DNA of 64,000 bases from an uncultured Gemmiger sp. (GCA_944388215.1 CALXHT010000043.1:1-64000), one strand, 5' to 3'. Positions 35,122-45,752 are shown, counted from the stretch's first letter. The notes: a model not told the origin generated them from the sequence alone. Numbers and translations: made by a program.

Positions 35122-35531
35122 GTTGCTTCCGGGTGTTCTTCCCGCTCGCGGGCTACCGTGCCAAGCAAACCGTTGACAAACTGATAATCGTTATCGGCGC
35201 CGTATTTTTTGACGATCTCCACCGCCTCGTTGATGGCAACGCCCGGCTTTTGTTCTTCCCCATACAGCATTTCTGCCAATGCCAACCGAAGCGCAACCAG
35301 ACTGACGCGCGGCACACGATTGAGTTTCCATCCCTTCAGGTGGCTCTCAATCATCGCATCCAGTTCTGCAGCGTGATCGTTCATGGCTGCCAGCAACTGG
35401 TGTGCAAATGCATCTGCCTCCGGCTGTTCAGCGCCGGTCGGCAGGCTGGGAGCCTCCGGTTCGAATGTGGCGGCAAATGCCGTCAGAAAAGCCGCCTCAC
35501 GGGATTCGCGGCGGGTGAGCTTTTTTCCCAT
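35115..35531 (-). CDS. nusB: Transcription antitermination factor NusB
   Basis: A 138-residue all-helical RNA-binding protein of the rRNA antitermination complex. It shows RRESREAAFLTAFA at the N-terminus, AINEAVEIVKKYG in the middle and FVNGLLGTVARE near the end, the NusB signature. It overlaps the next gene by 7 nt. Confidence 0.94.
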   Translation of the reverse strand: MGKKLTRRESREAAFLTAFAATFEPEAPSLPTGAEQPEADAFAHQLLAAMNDHAAELDAMIESHLKGWKLNRVPRVSLVALRLALAEMLYGEEQKPGVAINEAVEIVKKYGADNDYQFVNGLLGTVAREREEHPEATC

Positions 35532-35556
35532 ACTTGGTTTCCTGTCCTTCTCTTCT

Positions 35557-35916
35557 TCAGTCCTGTGCTTCGGGCTGCGCCAGGCCCACCACCAGAACGT
35601 TGACCCGGGATACCGTAATCCCCGTCATATTCTGGATGGTCTGCTTGACGTTTTCCTGCACTTTTTCACACAACGGCATGATCTTCTGGCCATAATTTGC
35701 CGTCAGATGCACGGTCACGGCCGCGACGCCATCTTCCAGCACAACGCTGACCGGCTTCTGCAGGCCGGTACGGCTCAGCAGCCGGCGAACGTTCTGGCTG
35801 TTTCCAGTCGTCACCTCGGCAACGCCGCCCACTTCCAACGCAGCCAGACGGGCAATCTTGGCCAAAACATCCGTTGAAATCTGCAAGCTGCCCCCGATGG
35901 TATTCTGCACATCCAT
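35557..35916 (-). CDS. Asp23/Gls24 family envelope stress protein (YqhY-like)
   Basis: A 119-residue protein of the Asp23/Gls24 family: GSLQISTDVLAKIARLAALEVGGVAEV then AVTVHLTANYGQKI. The slot before nusB matches B. subtilis yqhY. Such proteins are linked to cell-envelope or lipid homeostasis. The gene has its own promoter region upstream. Confidence 0.9.
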   Translation of the reverse strand: MDVQNTIGGSLQISTDVLAKIARLAALEVGGVAEVTTGNSQNVRRLLSRTGLQKPVSVVLEDGVAAVTVHLTANYGQKIMPLCEKVQENVKQTIQNMTGITVSRVNVLVVGLAQPEAQD

Positions 35917-35979
35917 GTTGTGTACCCTCCCGTTGCATGCAGCCCTTACCGCGGGCCACTTTTTCTTATAGTATAGTTT

Positions 35980-36008
35980 AGTTTACCACAAAACCATACC
36001 ATTTGCAA
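35980..36008 (-). promoter_or_regulatory. Possible promoter of asp23-nusB-xseAB block
   Basis: On the minus strand TTGCAA (36003-36008), a 17-nt spacer and TAAACT (35980-35985). Alternative -10 boxes TATACT and TATAAG lie just downstream in the same AT-rich stretch. The exact start is uncertain. Confidence 0.5.
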
Positions 36009-36020
36009 CTGATGAAAGGG

Positions 36021-36656
36021 TTATTTTACCTCCACGATGGTGATGTCCTGCGCATCCAGGTCCTTGCACTGGCTCATCAGCGCATCCCGGATTCTGGCAA
36101 CCTCTTCGGCCGTCAGCGCATCATTTTCTGTCATGACCGTTACATTGGCCCGTTCCCCCTCCAGATTGACCACACAGTCCGCGAACCCCTTGGACTTGAT
36201 CAGCGTTTCCAGCTTGGTCTCCAGGGTGATATTGTTGACCTGCGTACTGAGTTTGTCGGTCAGGGCCTTTTTCTCCGCTTCGCTGACCGAGGTATCTTTG
36301 AGTGCTTCGTTCAGTGCCTCCAGCGCTTCGTCCCGCGCTTTGCTGCGGGACAGCCGTGCCTCCTCAAAGAATTCCGTGCCGGCGTCCTGGGTGACGCTGA
36401 CCATCTGTGCCTCCCCGTAATTCTTGTTCACGGTCTGTTCCGACACCTCCCCGGCATCAGCCGATGTCTCCAGCGGGTCGGTGATGGCTGCGGCAGCTGT
36501 CTCTACCGCCGTTTCTTCGGCCGGCGACGCCGTCAGGTCTTCCGGCGCCTGCCGCGCAAACGACCAGTTCAAATAGACTGCCGCCCCCAGTGCCAGTGCC
36601 ATCACGGCCGCGGTTGCCCGGCGGTGTTTGCTTTGCTTGGTTGCCGTCTGTTTCAT
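36021..36656 (-). CDS. spoIIIAH: Stage III sporulation protein AH-like
   Basis: A 211-residue protein with one N-terminal membrane helix (about 14-30), a Glu/Ala-rich linker and a C-terminal ring-forming domain with KGFADCVVNLEGERANVTV. SpoIIIAH forms the mother-cell ring that binds SpoIIQ across the septum. ATG 36656 (GGGGG upstream) is chosen; 16 earlier in-frame codons overlap spoIIIAG. Last gene of the operon. Confidence 0.88.
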   Translation of the reverse strand: MKQTATKQSKHRRATAAVMALALGAAVYLNWSFARQAPEDLTASPAEETAVETAAAAITDPLETSADAGEVSEQTVNKNYGEAQMVSVTQDAGTEFFEEARLSRSKARDEALEALNEALKDTSVSEAEKKALTDKLSTQVNNITLETKLETLIKSKGFADCVVNLEGERANVTVMTENDALTAEEVARIRDALMSQCKDLDAQDITIVEVK

Positions 36657-36669
36657 CCCATGTACCCCC

Positions 36670-37206
36670 TTATTCTGCGGCCGCCATTTTGGCGACTGTG
36701 ACATGATTGGCCCCTACGCCCGTCAAGGCTTCCACCAGTTCACTGATCTGATTCTGTACAGCGGCGTCTCCCCCTCCTTCACAGACAACTGCCACCCCCA
36801 ACACCTGCGGGGTTTGTACCGTTTCGACCAGGCCGTCATCATCCAGCAATACATGGCTGACTGTATCCTGACCATCCGCGGATGTCTGTCGGTCTGTGGC
36901 ATAGATATTTTCCTCCCCGGAGGCAAGCGTCACCATGACCCTTGCTGCACCGGCACCGTCCACCTGCGCAATGAGCTGTTCCAGGTGTTCCTGCAGTTGT
37001 ACCGCGTAGTTCTCCGGGCCTGGAGTACTAACTTCCTCTTCCACGCGGGTTGACGCATCTTCCTGTGGCAGCCATTCCGGCAAGGCCAGCAGGACCAACC
37101 CCGCCAGACCAAGACAGACCACCAGATTGACCCGTTTCTTTTCGTCATTTACCAGTGCTTTGATTCGCCCTCTCCACCTCTCCAGCCACGCCGTCCCCGT
37201 TTTCAC
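36670..37206 (-). CDS. spoIIIAG: Stage III sporulation protein AG
   Basis: A 178-residue protein with one membrane helix (about 26-43), then a ring-building domain ending GVGANHVTVAKM. It assembles a large ring in the SpoIIIA-SpoIIQ channel. The start is GTG 37206, overlapping the spoIIIAF stop by 4 nt. Confidence 0.87.
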   Translation of the reverse strand: MKTGTAWLERWRGRIKALVNDEKKRVNLVVCLGLAGLVLLALPEWLPQEDASTRVEEEVSTPGPENYAVQLQEHLEQLIAQVDGAGAARVMVTLASGEENIYATDRQTSADGQDTVSHVLLDDDGLVETVQTPQVLGVAVVCEGGGDAAVQNQISELVEALTGVGANHVTVAKMAAAE

Positions 37207-37646
37207 GACGCATCACCTCCCGCCGTGATGGTATAGGAAAGAGTTCCGCAGCTGGATTGCAACACAGCTTCTGCTCTTTCCCGGTCTTCTGCGTGAAGCA
37301 GTGTGACCTCGCAGGTATTTCCCCGGATCTGGACCGCAGCATCCACGCCCGCCTGCCCCAGAACCGTCCGGATCGCCTGGGCGGAAGCTTCCTGCCCCAG
37401 CTGTTCCCCATACTCTTCATAAGAATCTGACATCTCGATCTCTGCGGCAGTCAGCGCATACAATTCCGCAGCCAGCGATTGCCAATCCGCCCCCCGGACC
37501 AGCTGCAGCGCTGCCGTTATAATATACAGTGCCAAGACTGCATTTATGACAGGTGCCAGACTGTTCTCCGGCCAGAAAATCCGGATCATCCCTGCCACAG
37601 TGGAGATCACACAACATCCCAGCGCCACATGGCGAATCGATTCCAT
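37203..37646 (-). CDS. spoIIIAF: Stage III sporulation protein AF-like
   Basis: A 147-residue protein with two N-terminal membrane helices (about 6-24 and 30-50) and a C-terminal soluble ring-building-like domain. Sequence conservation is weak, and the call rests on operon position and topology. ATG 37646 has GGGGGG 6 nt upstream. Confidence 0.8.
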   Translation of the reverse strand: MESIRHVALGCCVISTVAGMIRIFWPENSLAPVINAVLALYIITAALQLVRGADWQSLAAELYALTAAEIEMSDSYEEYGEQLGQEASAQAIRTVLGQAGVDAAVQIRGNTCEVTLLHAEDRERAEAVLQSSCGTLSYTITAGGDAS

Positions 37647-37649
37647 CAA

Positions 37650-38672
37650 TTACCCCCCATTTCCTGCCAGCAAAAGCAACGCGGTGGACAAGAATACCAT
37701 GAAGAAATACAATGCCAGCACCGATACACAAAGCCGGCTTCCCTCTCCGTACAGCCGGCACAACCTGCCGCACTGCTTTTGACCGATCAGGGAGGCGGCC
37801 ACCCCCGCCACCGCAAAAGCAGCGGTGTACAAAAGACACTGTACCACCACCGGCACAAAGGCCACTGCCAGTGCGGCCAGTGCTGCCAGCGCCAGCGACC
37901 CCTTCAACAGTTGCACGGCAGCCGAGGCCCCCGACAGCGCCGCTGCCGCCGCATCCCCCACCACCGGGATAAACCCCTGCAGCATGCTTTTCCCCGTCCT
38001 CAGGGCCGCGTTATCCACACTTCCGGCCAGGATATTCTGCAGTCCCAGAACGGCGCCAAACACAATGCCGCACAGCCGCAAAGCCCAATGCAACAACCTG
38101 GCGAACAGTGCCGCAGCCTCCTCAATTCCCGTGTTTCCCCAGATACAGGCACAGGCCGTAAAGCAGAAATAAATCTGCATCACAGGAAGCAGTACAGTGC
38201 GGATGAGCCCCGCCAGGAAGCTCGACATAGCAAAAAACATGCCGCTGTACACCAGCGCTCCTGCCCCCTGCCCGCCCATGGCAGCCACACCGCTGTATAC
38301 AGGTACAAAAGCCACCAGATAGTTCTGGCAATCCTGCGCGGTTGTCACCACGGCGTCCGCCAGATCCATCATGGCATTCAGGCTCATGGCACCGAATCCC
38401 AGCAAAGATACCGCCTCCAGGCAGCGCCGCCAGGTACTGCCCGTCACCAGAAGGCTCAATGCCCCTGCCAGAAGCAAGTACGCCCCCGCCCGCCATGCAA
38501 ATTGCAACGGGTCAAAGAAGTCCGTCCCCACAAGGCCCGCAAGCCAATGGAGCACATCCTGCAGTTGCCAGCCGGACGCCTCCCGGATGGCGGCGTCTCC
38601 ACCTGAGAGTATCGCTTCCACATTCGCGGAGACCCCTTCCGCGTCCGCATGCAGCGGGAAAAGGATCAGCAT
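37650..38672 (-). CDS. spoIIIAE: Stage III sporulation protein AE
   Basis: About 340 residues with many membrane helices and the SpoIIIAE-typical core LLPVMQIYFCFTACACIWGN and GFIPVVGDAAAAALSG. It is likely a channel component. ATG 38672 lies 5 nt after the spoIIIAD stop with no separate ribosome site. The usual signal peptide is cut short by this start (only about 10 residues), but no other in-frame ATG, GTG or TTG was seen nearby, so the true start is uncertain. Confidence 0.85.
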   Translation of the reverse strand: MLILFPLHADAEGVSANVEAILSGGDAAIREASGWQLQDVLHWLAGLVGTDFFDPLQFAWRAGAYLLLAGALSLLVTGSTWRRCLEAVSLLGFGAMSLNAMMDLADAVVTTAQDCQNYLVAFVPVYSGVAAMGGQGAGALVYSGMFFAMSSFLAGLIRTVLLPVMQIYFCFTACACIWGNTGIEEAAALFARLLHWALRLCGIVFGAVLGLQNILAGSVDNAALRTGKSMLQGFIPVVGDAAAAALSGASAAVQLLKGSLALAALAALAVAFVPVVVQCLLYTAAFAVAGVAASLIGQKQCGRLCRLYGEGSRLCVSVLALYFFMVFLSTALLLLAGNGG

Positions 38673-38677
38673 CCCGA

Positions 38678-39058
38678 TTATTGCAAGTAGCCCGCATAGG
38701 CGCTGAGCAGTTCCTGCAGCAGCGGCAACGCCTGCAGTAAAGCCAGCAACCTGCCGCACAGTTCCGCTGCCGTCGCTGCCGCCGACATGCCTGCCTCTCG
38801 ACACAGGTCCCCCGCGAGCTGTGCTACCAGCGCGATGCCCATCACCCGTAAAAGCGCATCGATTCCCCCACCCGGCAAAATACCATCCAGTGTCTGCAGC
38901 CATTCCATGACCGGCCGCATCTGCTGTGTCATTGTGGCCAAAATTCCTGCTGCGGCGCAGACCGAAACCAGAAAAGCAAAAGCCGGCTGTTCTTTTTTGA
39001 GCGCCAGGCTGAGTACCGCCGCCACAAACGCCACGGCGGCCAATTTGTATAACAGCAT
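38678..39058 (-). CDS. spoIIIAD: Stage III sporulation protein AD
   Basis: A 126-residue protein with about three or four membrane helices. The central GIDALLRVMGIALVAQLAGDLCREAG matches the SpoIIIAC/AD family pattern. It follows spoIIIAC by 9 nt. Confidence 0.87.
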   Translation of the reverse strand: MLLYKLAAVAFVAAVLSLALKKEQPAFAFLVSVCAAAGILATMTQQMRPVMEWLQTLDGILPGGGIDALLRVMGIALVAQLAGDLCREAGMSAAATAAELCGRLLALLQALPLLQELLSAYAGYLQ

Positions 39059-39067
39059 GTTGCCTCA

Positions 39068-39262
39068 TCACAACTCAAATAACGCCTTGATCAGCACAAA
39101 CAAATCGCTGATCTGTCTCACAAGCATACTCAGAACCACAATCAAGCCGGCCAGTGTGGTCATCATGGCCTGATCCTCCCGCCCCGAACGAATCAGAAGC
39201 TGATTCAGGACCGCCACAATAATACCGGTTGCCGCTATTTTAAACACCAGATCAATGTTCAT
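39068..39262 (-). CDS. spoIIIAC: Stage III sporulation protein AC
   Basis: A 64-residue, two-helix membrane protein (DLVFKIAATGIIVAVLNQLL then AGLIVVLSMLV). Size and sequence are typical of SpoIIIAC, a paralogue of AD. Confidence 0.88.
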   Translation of the reverse strand: MNIDLVFKIAATGIIVAVLNQLLIRSGREDQAMMTTLAGLIVVLSMLVRQISDLFVLIKALFEL

Positions 39263-39274
39263 TGTGTCAATCCC

Positions 39275-39763
39275 TCACCACATAAGAATGGCAGCCAGCG
39301 CGCCCAGGCAAATTCCCAGCCGCGGCCAGAGTTTTTCTGCCATCTGAGCCTCTTTTTCTTTTTGCATCGCTGCCTCTTCACATACTGTTGCCAAGTGCTG
39401 CAAAGTCCTGCAGGCCGTTTCCCGTGGCGCCATCGAAAGTTGCTGCAAGTCAGACCGGATCTCCTCCCGCAGAGAGGGCACAATCGTATCAGGCAGCGGC
39501 AATGTTTCCAACCGCGTACAGGATTGTACGCCCAGGCGTGTAAACTGCGGATAGGATTTCGCGCGTTGCAACAGTTCCTCCCCCGTGAGTGCCTGATATG
39601 CGAGAAGCTGCTGCATATAGGAAAACAGGCGCGATACCGCGTAGACCTCCTGCCAGGCAGACTTTTTGTGCGCGCAGGCCGCCATACCTCCCGCACCGCC
39701 CGCCGCCACCAGAAGGCCTGTTCCCAGACAGCGCAGCAAAAAATTCAGGAAAGCTGTATCCAT
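39275..39763 (-). CDS. spoIIIAB: Stage III sporulation protein AB
   Basis: A 162-residue protein with N- and C-terminal membrane helices and a GspF-like cytoplasmic helical region between (RLFSYMQQLLAYQALTGEELL). The start is ATG 39763, overlapping spoIIIAA by 19 nt. It resembles the platform subunit partnering the AA ATPase. Confidence 0.83.
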   Translation of the reverse strand: MDTAFLNFLLRCLGTGLLVAAGGAGGMAACAHKKSAWQEVYAVSRLFSYMQQLLAYQALTGEELLQRAKSYPQFTRLGVQSCTRLETLPLPDTIVPSLREEIRSDLQQLSMAPRETACRTLQHLATVCEEAAMQKEKEAQMAEKLWPRLGICLGALAAILMW

Positions 39764-40635
39764 TGTGCCACCGTACCCGGCTTTTGCCGCCCGTCCAAAA
39801 ACACAGCTGCCGAAAAGGCGCCCGTTGCGCAAAGTTTTGCCAGCTGTGGCTTTTGTTGCAGGGCCCGCGGAGAATCACAGTGCACCGACGCCAGAAAGCA
39901 TACGCCCGATGCCACCCCCTGCTCCACCGCCTCCGTGTCGGCATTGGTTCCCAATTCATCGCAGACAATGTACCGCGGATTCATGCAGCGCAGCGCCATA
40001 CGGATTCCCTCCGCCTTGGAACAGCGGGTATAGACATCGCAGCATACTGGCTGTCCCTTGGTCACTGTTCCGTTGTCGGATGCCATCAGCTCGCCACGCT
40101 CGTCCACCACACAAACAATTTCTTTGGTATTCCCGAGGAACCGCACCAGACTGCGCAAGAAAGTGGTCTTTCCGCTTCCCGGTGCCCCCGCCACCAGCAA
40201 GCCGCCCGCACCGTCTGCCAAGAATTTTCGGACCGGATCCGGCAGTTCACAGAGGACCCACCGTGCCACCCGCACATTCAATGATGTGATGCGTGTGAAG
40301 CCTCCCAGACTTCGATTTCCCGCCACGCCAATCCGATTTCCGCCGCGGATGGTCAGGAATCCCTGACCCAGTTCCTCCTCGTACGCATAGGCCGAGTACC
40401 GGCACAGCTGCAAAAAGCAGTCCTGCAGGAGGTCTTGGCTGACAGATGCACAATGCTTTGCCGCCGGAAGATACCGGGTACAGGGAACCAGCTTTCCGCG
40501 AATGGTAAAGTAGACCGGTTGTCCTGCCCTAAGGCGGATTTCCTGCACAGCCGGCGCTATTATGGCGTCCAGCCTGTGCAGCTCGTCCGAAAGTGTCGGT
40601 AGCAAGGCATTGACCACGGAATAGTACTCGTCCAT
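39745..40635 (-). CDS. spoIIIAA: Stage III sporulation protein AA (secretion-type ATPase)
   Basis: A 296-residue ATPase related to type II/IV secretion ATPases. It shows Walker A GAPGSGKT (150-157), VVDERGEL and YIVCDELGTNADTEAV. It likely energises the mother-cell to forespore channel. ATG 40635 is preceded by GAGGTGA at 8 nt. First gene of the complete eight-gene spoIIIA operon. Confidence 0.93.
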   Translation of the reverse strand: MDEYYSVVNALLPTLSDELHRLDAIIAPAVQEIRLRAGQPVYFTIRGKLVPCTRYLPAAKHCASVSQDLLQDCFLQLCRYSAYAYEEELGQGFLTIRGGNRIGVAGNRSLGGFTRITSLNVRVARWVLCELPDPVRKFLADGAGGLLVAGAPGSGKTTFLRSLVRFLGNTKEIVCVVDERGELMASDNGTVTKGQPVCCDVYTRCSKAEGIRMALRCMNPRYIVCDELGTNADTEAVEQGVASGVCFLASVHCDSPRALQQKPQLAKLCATGAFSAAVFLDGRQKPGTVAQWIQLS

Positions 40636-40658
40636 TGTTTTGTTCACCTCACACTGCC

Positions 40659-40666
40659 ACTGTATG
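40659..40666 (-). promoter_or_regulatory. Candidate sigma-E -10 element upstream of spoIIIAA
   Basis: CATACAGT on the minus strand fits the CATACANT -10 of sigma-E. The -35 is poor and the leader would be very short, so this is tentative. SpoIIIA is sigma-E driven in B. subtilis. Confidence 0.35.
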
Positions 40667-40692
40667 TGCAGCAGCACCAGGTTAGAACCAAA

Positions 40693-40722
40693 GAAAAAAG
40701 CACCCTCCCAGGAGGGTGCTTG
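40693..40722 (-). terminator. Terminator after ligA
   Basis: AGCACCCTCC pairs with GGAGGGTGCT, followed on the minus strand by TTTTTTC. It lies directly after the ligA stop. Confidence 0.9.
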
Positions 40723-40726
40723 GCAA

Positions 40727-42727
<2,001 letters not shown>

Positions 42728-42734
42728 CTATTTC

Positions 42735-42764
42735 AGATGTGGGTATTATACCACATTCCATGTA
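42735..42764 (-). promoter_or_regulatory. Promoter of ligA
   Basis: On the minus strand TTGAAG (42759-42764), an 18-nt spacer and TATAAT (42735-42740), 16 nt before ligA. It lies just past the yunB stop. Confidence 0.7.
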
Positions 42765-42770
42765 TTTACT

Positions 42771-43406
42771 TCAATCCAGCGCCTGCGCATAAACCGAAGG
42801 GGTTCCCCCCTGCAGCAGCATGCTGACCATCGGGACCGAATCAGTAACCGTGAGTGTTTCGGTGCGGCCATCCAGAATCATATTGACGGTAACCTGCAAA
42901 TGGATTTCGGCAGTGTAGCGCGTGGTATTGATGGACAGCGATTCGGTCTTTTCCTGCCACTCAGCTTCCATATATCCTTCCGGCCGGAGAGACACTTTCC
43001 ACGCCGGGCCATGACCGCTGAGCAAAGAATTCCCGGTAAGGCTTCCGAAAGGAATTTTGTATTCCTGTTCGGGCAATTCCTGCATTCGTTCCTGAACTGC
43101 TTGCACCAGCCTGCTGCGAAAACGATTGACCGCCGCGGTATCAATCTGCACACCCGCTTCCGTTTTTGTATAAAAGCGCGTGGATTCCGCTCCTGCATCC
43201 TCCAAGGTCTGGCTGACTGCCTCGTGAATGGCTTGCAGCGTAATGGCACGCGCCTCATATTCAGCCAATTCCATGAGAGTCGGGCGAATTTCCGAATTCA
43301 CATATGCATTGAAAAGAAGTGCCGCAACCATCAGTGCGATTCCCCACAGTCCAAGCCTCAGTCGGAAAGTGAACCGTCTTTTTTCCTTTGGCAAGGTCCG
43401 ACGCAT
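42771..43406 (-). CDS. yunB: Sporulation protein YunB
   Basis: A 211-residue protein with one membrane helix (about 15-33). The following extracytoplasmic domain has the YunB-type block VSQTLEDAG...IDTAAVNRF and VPFGS-like IPFGSLTGNSLLSGHGP. In B. subtilis yunB is a sigma-E gene needed for spore formation. ATG 43406 (AAAGGAGG upstream) is chosen; the longer frame runs back through the tRNA gene. Confidence 0.85.
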   Translation of the reverse strand: MRRTLPKEKRRFTFRLRLGLWGIALMVAALLFNAYVNSEIRPTLMELAEYEARAITLQAIHEAVSQTLEDAGAESTRFYTKTEAGVQIDTAAVNRFRSRLVQAVQERMQELPEQEYKIPFGSLTGNSLLSGHGPAWKVSLRPEGYMEAEWQEKTESLSINTTRYTAEIHLQVTVNMILDGRTETLTVTDSVPMVSMLLQGGTPSVYAQALD

Positions 43407-43440
43407 GGCCTCCGCACCTCCTTTTGCAACCGTGCCCGCC

Positions 43441-43469
43441 ATTCTATGCCTGAAGCCAATAAATTGTCC
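43441..43469 (-). promoter_or_regulatory. Candidate sigma-E promoter of yunB
   Basis: On the minus strand CATAGAAT (43441-43448, 7 of 8 to CATACAAT) lies 12 nt after a CAATTT-like -35 around 43461-43469. It would drive yunB in the mother cell. Confidence 0.45.
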
Positions 43470-43503
43470 TTCCCCACAATTCACAGAAAAGTAAAAAAAG
43501 TTG

Positions 43504-43532
43504 TTGACATTTCGGTTTTCGTTTGCTATAAT
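43504..43532 (+). promoter_or_regulatory. Consensus promoter of tRNA-Ala
   Basis: TTGACA (43504-43509), a 17-nt spacer and TATAAT (43527-43532), 36 nt before the tRNA. The -10 sits in the middle of a 21-bp palindrome (43520-43540). Confidence 0.92.
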
Positions 43533-43540
43533 AGCAAACG
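43520..43540. repeat. 21-bp palindrome over the tRNA-Ala -10 box
   Basis: CGTTTGCTA and TAGCAAACG flank TAA, a perfect 9-3-9 inverted repeat. An operator is possible; chance is not excluded. Confidence 0.6.
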
Positions 43541-43568
43541 TCGTCAGGGATTGGTTCTGACAACCTAT

Positions 43569-43644
43569 GGGGGTGTAGCTCACCTGGGAGAGCGCCTGCA
43601 TGGCATGCAGGAGGTAAGGGGTTCGATCCCCCTCATCTCCACCA
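43569..43644 (+). tRNA. tRNA-Ala (anticodon GGC)
   Basis: A 76-nt tRNA with CCA encoded. Acceptor GGGGGTG pairs with CATCTCC (two G-T pairs). The D arm begins TAGCTC. The anticodon stem CCTGC/GCAGG encloses AT-GGC-AT, giving anticodon GGC for Ala codons GCC and GCU. The T arm has TTCGATC with a GGGG/CCCC stem. Confidence 0.96.
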
Positions 43645-43646
43645 AG

Positions 43647-43680
43647 AAAGCGGACTGAAATTCAGTCCGCTTTTTCTTTT
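43647..43680 (+). terminator. Terminator after tRNA-Ala
   Basis: AAAGCGGACTGAA pairs with TTCAGTCCGCTTT, followed by TTTCTTTT. Confidence 0.9.
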
Positions 43681-43692
43681 TGTCTTACACAA

Positions 43693-43730
43693 AAAACAAG
43701 CGGGATGCCATGGCATCCCGCTTGTTTTTA
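43693..43730. terminator. Terminator after the M18 aminopeptidase gene (bidirectional)
   Basis: AAACAAGCGGGATGCC pairs with GGCATCCCGCTTGTTT with A/T flanks on both sides. It ends the DUF951-to-aminopeptidase operon from the minus strand. Confidence 0.9.
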
Positions 43731-43747
43731 TGCAAAAGACTAACGGC

Positions 43748-45139
43748 TTACTCTGCGTCTTCACAGAACGCTTTGAAGGTCAGATAAGCCATGTACACAT
43801 CCGCTTTGGAAACCACCTCGAAGGGCGAATGCATGGAAAGTACCGGAACGCCGATATCAATGGTATCGATATCCTGGTTGGCCACGAATTTGGCTACCGT
43901 TCCGCCGCCGCCCAGGTCCAGCTTGCCCATCTCACCGATCTGCCAGACCACATTGTGGCGGTCCATCAAACCTGTCAGGTAGCTGACCAGCTCCGCCGAT
44001 GCATCGCTGGTGCCGGACTTGCCGCGGGCGCCGGTGTACTTATAGATGGCTACGCCATGGCCTGCATAGGTGCCGTTGTCCGGCTCAAAGGCATCGGCAA
44101 AGGTGGGATCAAAGGCCGCCGTAACGTCCGCCGACAGGCACTTGCCGGCCTTGCAGGCCGTAATGTAATCGGCGCCCTGGCCTTCGCAGAGCTGCTGCAG
44201 GAAATGGAAGGTATACATGCTGTGCAGGCCCGTCACACCGTCGGAACCGGTTTCTTCCTTATCCGTCAGCACGCACACCGTGGTGTAAGCGGGAGATTTT
44301 ACCCCGATTTCCGCCATCAGGGCCGGATAAGCATCCACGCGGTCATCATGGCCATAGGCGCCGATCAGGGCACGGTCCAGACCGATATCCCGCGCTTTGA
44401 AGGCCGGAACCACTTCAATCTCCGCCCGGGTGAAGTCCCGCTCCGTGATGCCGTAAGCTTTATACAGCATTCCCAGCACATTGAGTTTGACGCGCTGCTC
44501 GGCCTCTTTGTCGGCGATGGGCTGGGAGGCAATCAGGACGTTGAGGTCCTCACCTGTAATGCCCTCGTTCAGCGGCTTGACATTCTGCTTGGCACTCAGG
44601 TGCGGCAGCAGATCGGTGATGCAGAAGACAGGATCCTCTTCCTTTTCACCGATGCCGATTTCCACCTTGCTGCCGTCGGCGCGATACAGCACCCCATGCA
44701 GTGCCAACGGCATCGTGGGCCACTGGTATTTGCGGATGCCGCCATAGTAGTGGGTACGCAGATAGCCAAGGCCGTTCTTTTCAAACACCGGCACCGGGCG
44801 CAGATCCAGACGGGGCGAGTCAATGTGTGCAATATTGAGATGGAATCCTTCATTCATCGGCTTGGTGCCGATGGTTGCCGCCAGCACGCATTTGTGGCGG
44901 TTGATGGTGTACACTTTGGCACCCGCTTCCAGTTTTTGGCCGGGCACGAAAGGCTTATAGCCCGCTTCCAGCAGCAGCTTTTCGCTGTAAGCCGCCACCT
45001 CGCGCTCTGTTTTTCCGTGGTTCAGGAATGCCTTGTATCCTTCACAGAATTCCTGCGCAGCCTGCAGGGCCTCCGGGGCCATATCGGCAACGGTTTCATT
45101 CTTGTAAAGCAACTTCTTCAGTTCTTCGGTAGTCTGCAT
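43748..45139 (-). CDS. M18 family aminopeptidase
   Basis: A 463-residue metallo-aminopeptidase removing N-terminal residues from peptides. It shows LNIAHIDSPRLDLRP, the metal Glu pair in TDKEETGSDGV, and a C-terminal HSPFEV metal His. Length matches the family (ApeB). GAAAGGAAG precedes ATG 45139; last gene of its operon. Confidence 0.93.
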   Translation of the reverse strand: MQTTEELKKLLYKNETVADMAPEALQAAQEFCEGYKAFLNHGKTEREVAAYSEKLLLEAGYKPFVPGQKLEAGAKVYTINRHKCVLAATIGTKPMNEGFHLNIAHIDSPRLDLRPVPVFEKNGLGYLRTHYYGGIRKYQWPTMPLALHGVLYRADGSKVEIGIGEKEEDPVFCITDLLPHLSAKQNVKPLNEGITGEDLNVLIASQPIADKEAEQRVKLNVLGMLYKAYGITERDFTRAEIEVVPAFKARDIGLDRALIGAYGHDDRVDAYPALMAEIGVKSPAYTTVCVLTDKEETGSDGVTGLHSMYTFHFLQQLCEGQGADYITACKAGKCLSADVTAAFDPTFADAFEPDNGTYAGHGVAIYKYTGARGKSGTSDASAELVSYLTGLMDRHNVVWQIGEMGKLDLGGGGTVAKFVANQDIDTIDIGVPVLSMHSPFEVVSKADVYMAYLTFKAFCEDAE

Positions 45140-45161
45140 GGTTACAACTTCCTTTCATGCA

Positions 45162-45752
45162 TCACGATGCATTATAGATTTCCTGGTAGTGCTGATAGCT
45201 GCTGGTGATCTTTTTGACGTACAGCCTCATCTGGGGATAGGGATAGTGGTCCAGTGTTTTGCCATCTGCGGAATACTGTTCCTGGGCAAGCAAATCGTCC
45301 ACTGTCCCCCAACCACTGTGATATGCCGCAGCGGCTGTGGCCAGATCGTCCTGATACCGCAGCAGACAATAACTCACGAAGTAACTGCCGAACCGGATGT
45401 TGGTTTCGGGGTCATACAGATCTTCGAAAGTCAGATCCTCCGTGGGGGCAATTTTCGACTTGATCCAGTCAAAGGTCACCTCGGTGATTTGCATCAGCCC
45501 TCGGGCTCCTGCATCGGAGTCCGCCATGGGGTCGAAATTGCTCTCGGTCCGGATGAAGGCATACAGCATCAGCGGGTCGATCTCATATTTGTCTGCGTAA
45601 TAGGTCACGTACTCTGCATATTCGATGGGGTATTCCAACCGGTTGATCTTATCCTGAAAGACAGCAAACAAGGCTGCTCCGATCGCCGCCAGAATTAGCA
45701 GGACCGCCAGACCTCTTTGTATCAACTTGTAAAGAGTTTTTCTCTTAGCCAT
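45162..45752 (-). CDS. Lytic transglycosylase (SLT domain)
   Basis: A 196-residue protein with an N-terminal membrane anchor (about 12-31) and an SLT domain. The catalytic Glu is in FIRTESNFDP, then GLMQI and the AAYHSGWGTV block. It cleaves peptidoglycan at the cell surface. AGGAGG precedes ATG 45752, and it overlaps coaE by 8 nt. Confidence 0.93.
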   Translation of the reverse strand: MAKRKTLYKLIQRGLAVLLILAAIGAALFAVFQDKINRLEYPIEYAEYVTYYADKYEIDPLMLYAFIRTESNFDPMADSDAGARGLMQITEVTFDWIKSKIAPTEDLTFEDLYDPETNIRFGSYFVSYCLLRYQDDLATAAAAYHSGWGTVDDLLAQEQYSADGKTLDHYPYPQMRLYVKKITSSYQHYQEIYNAS

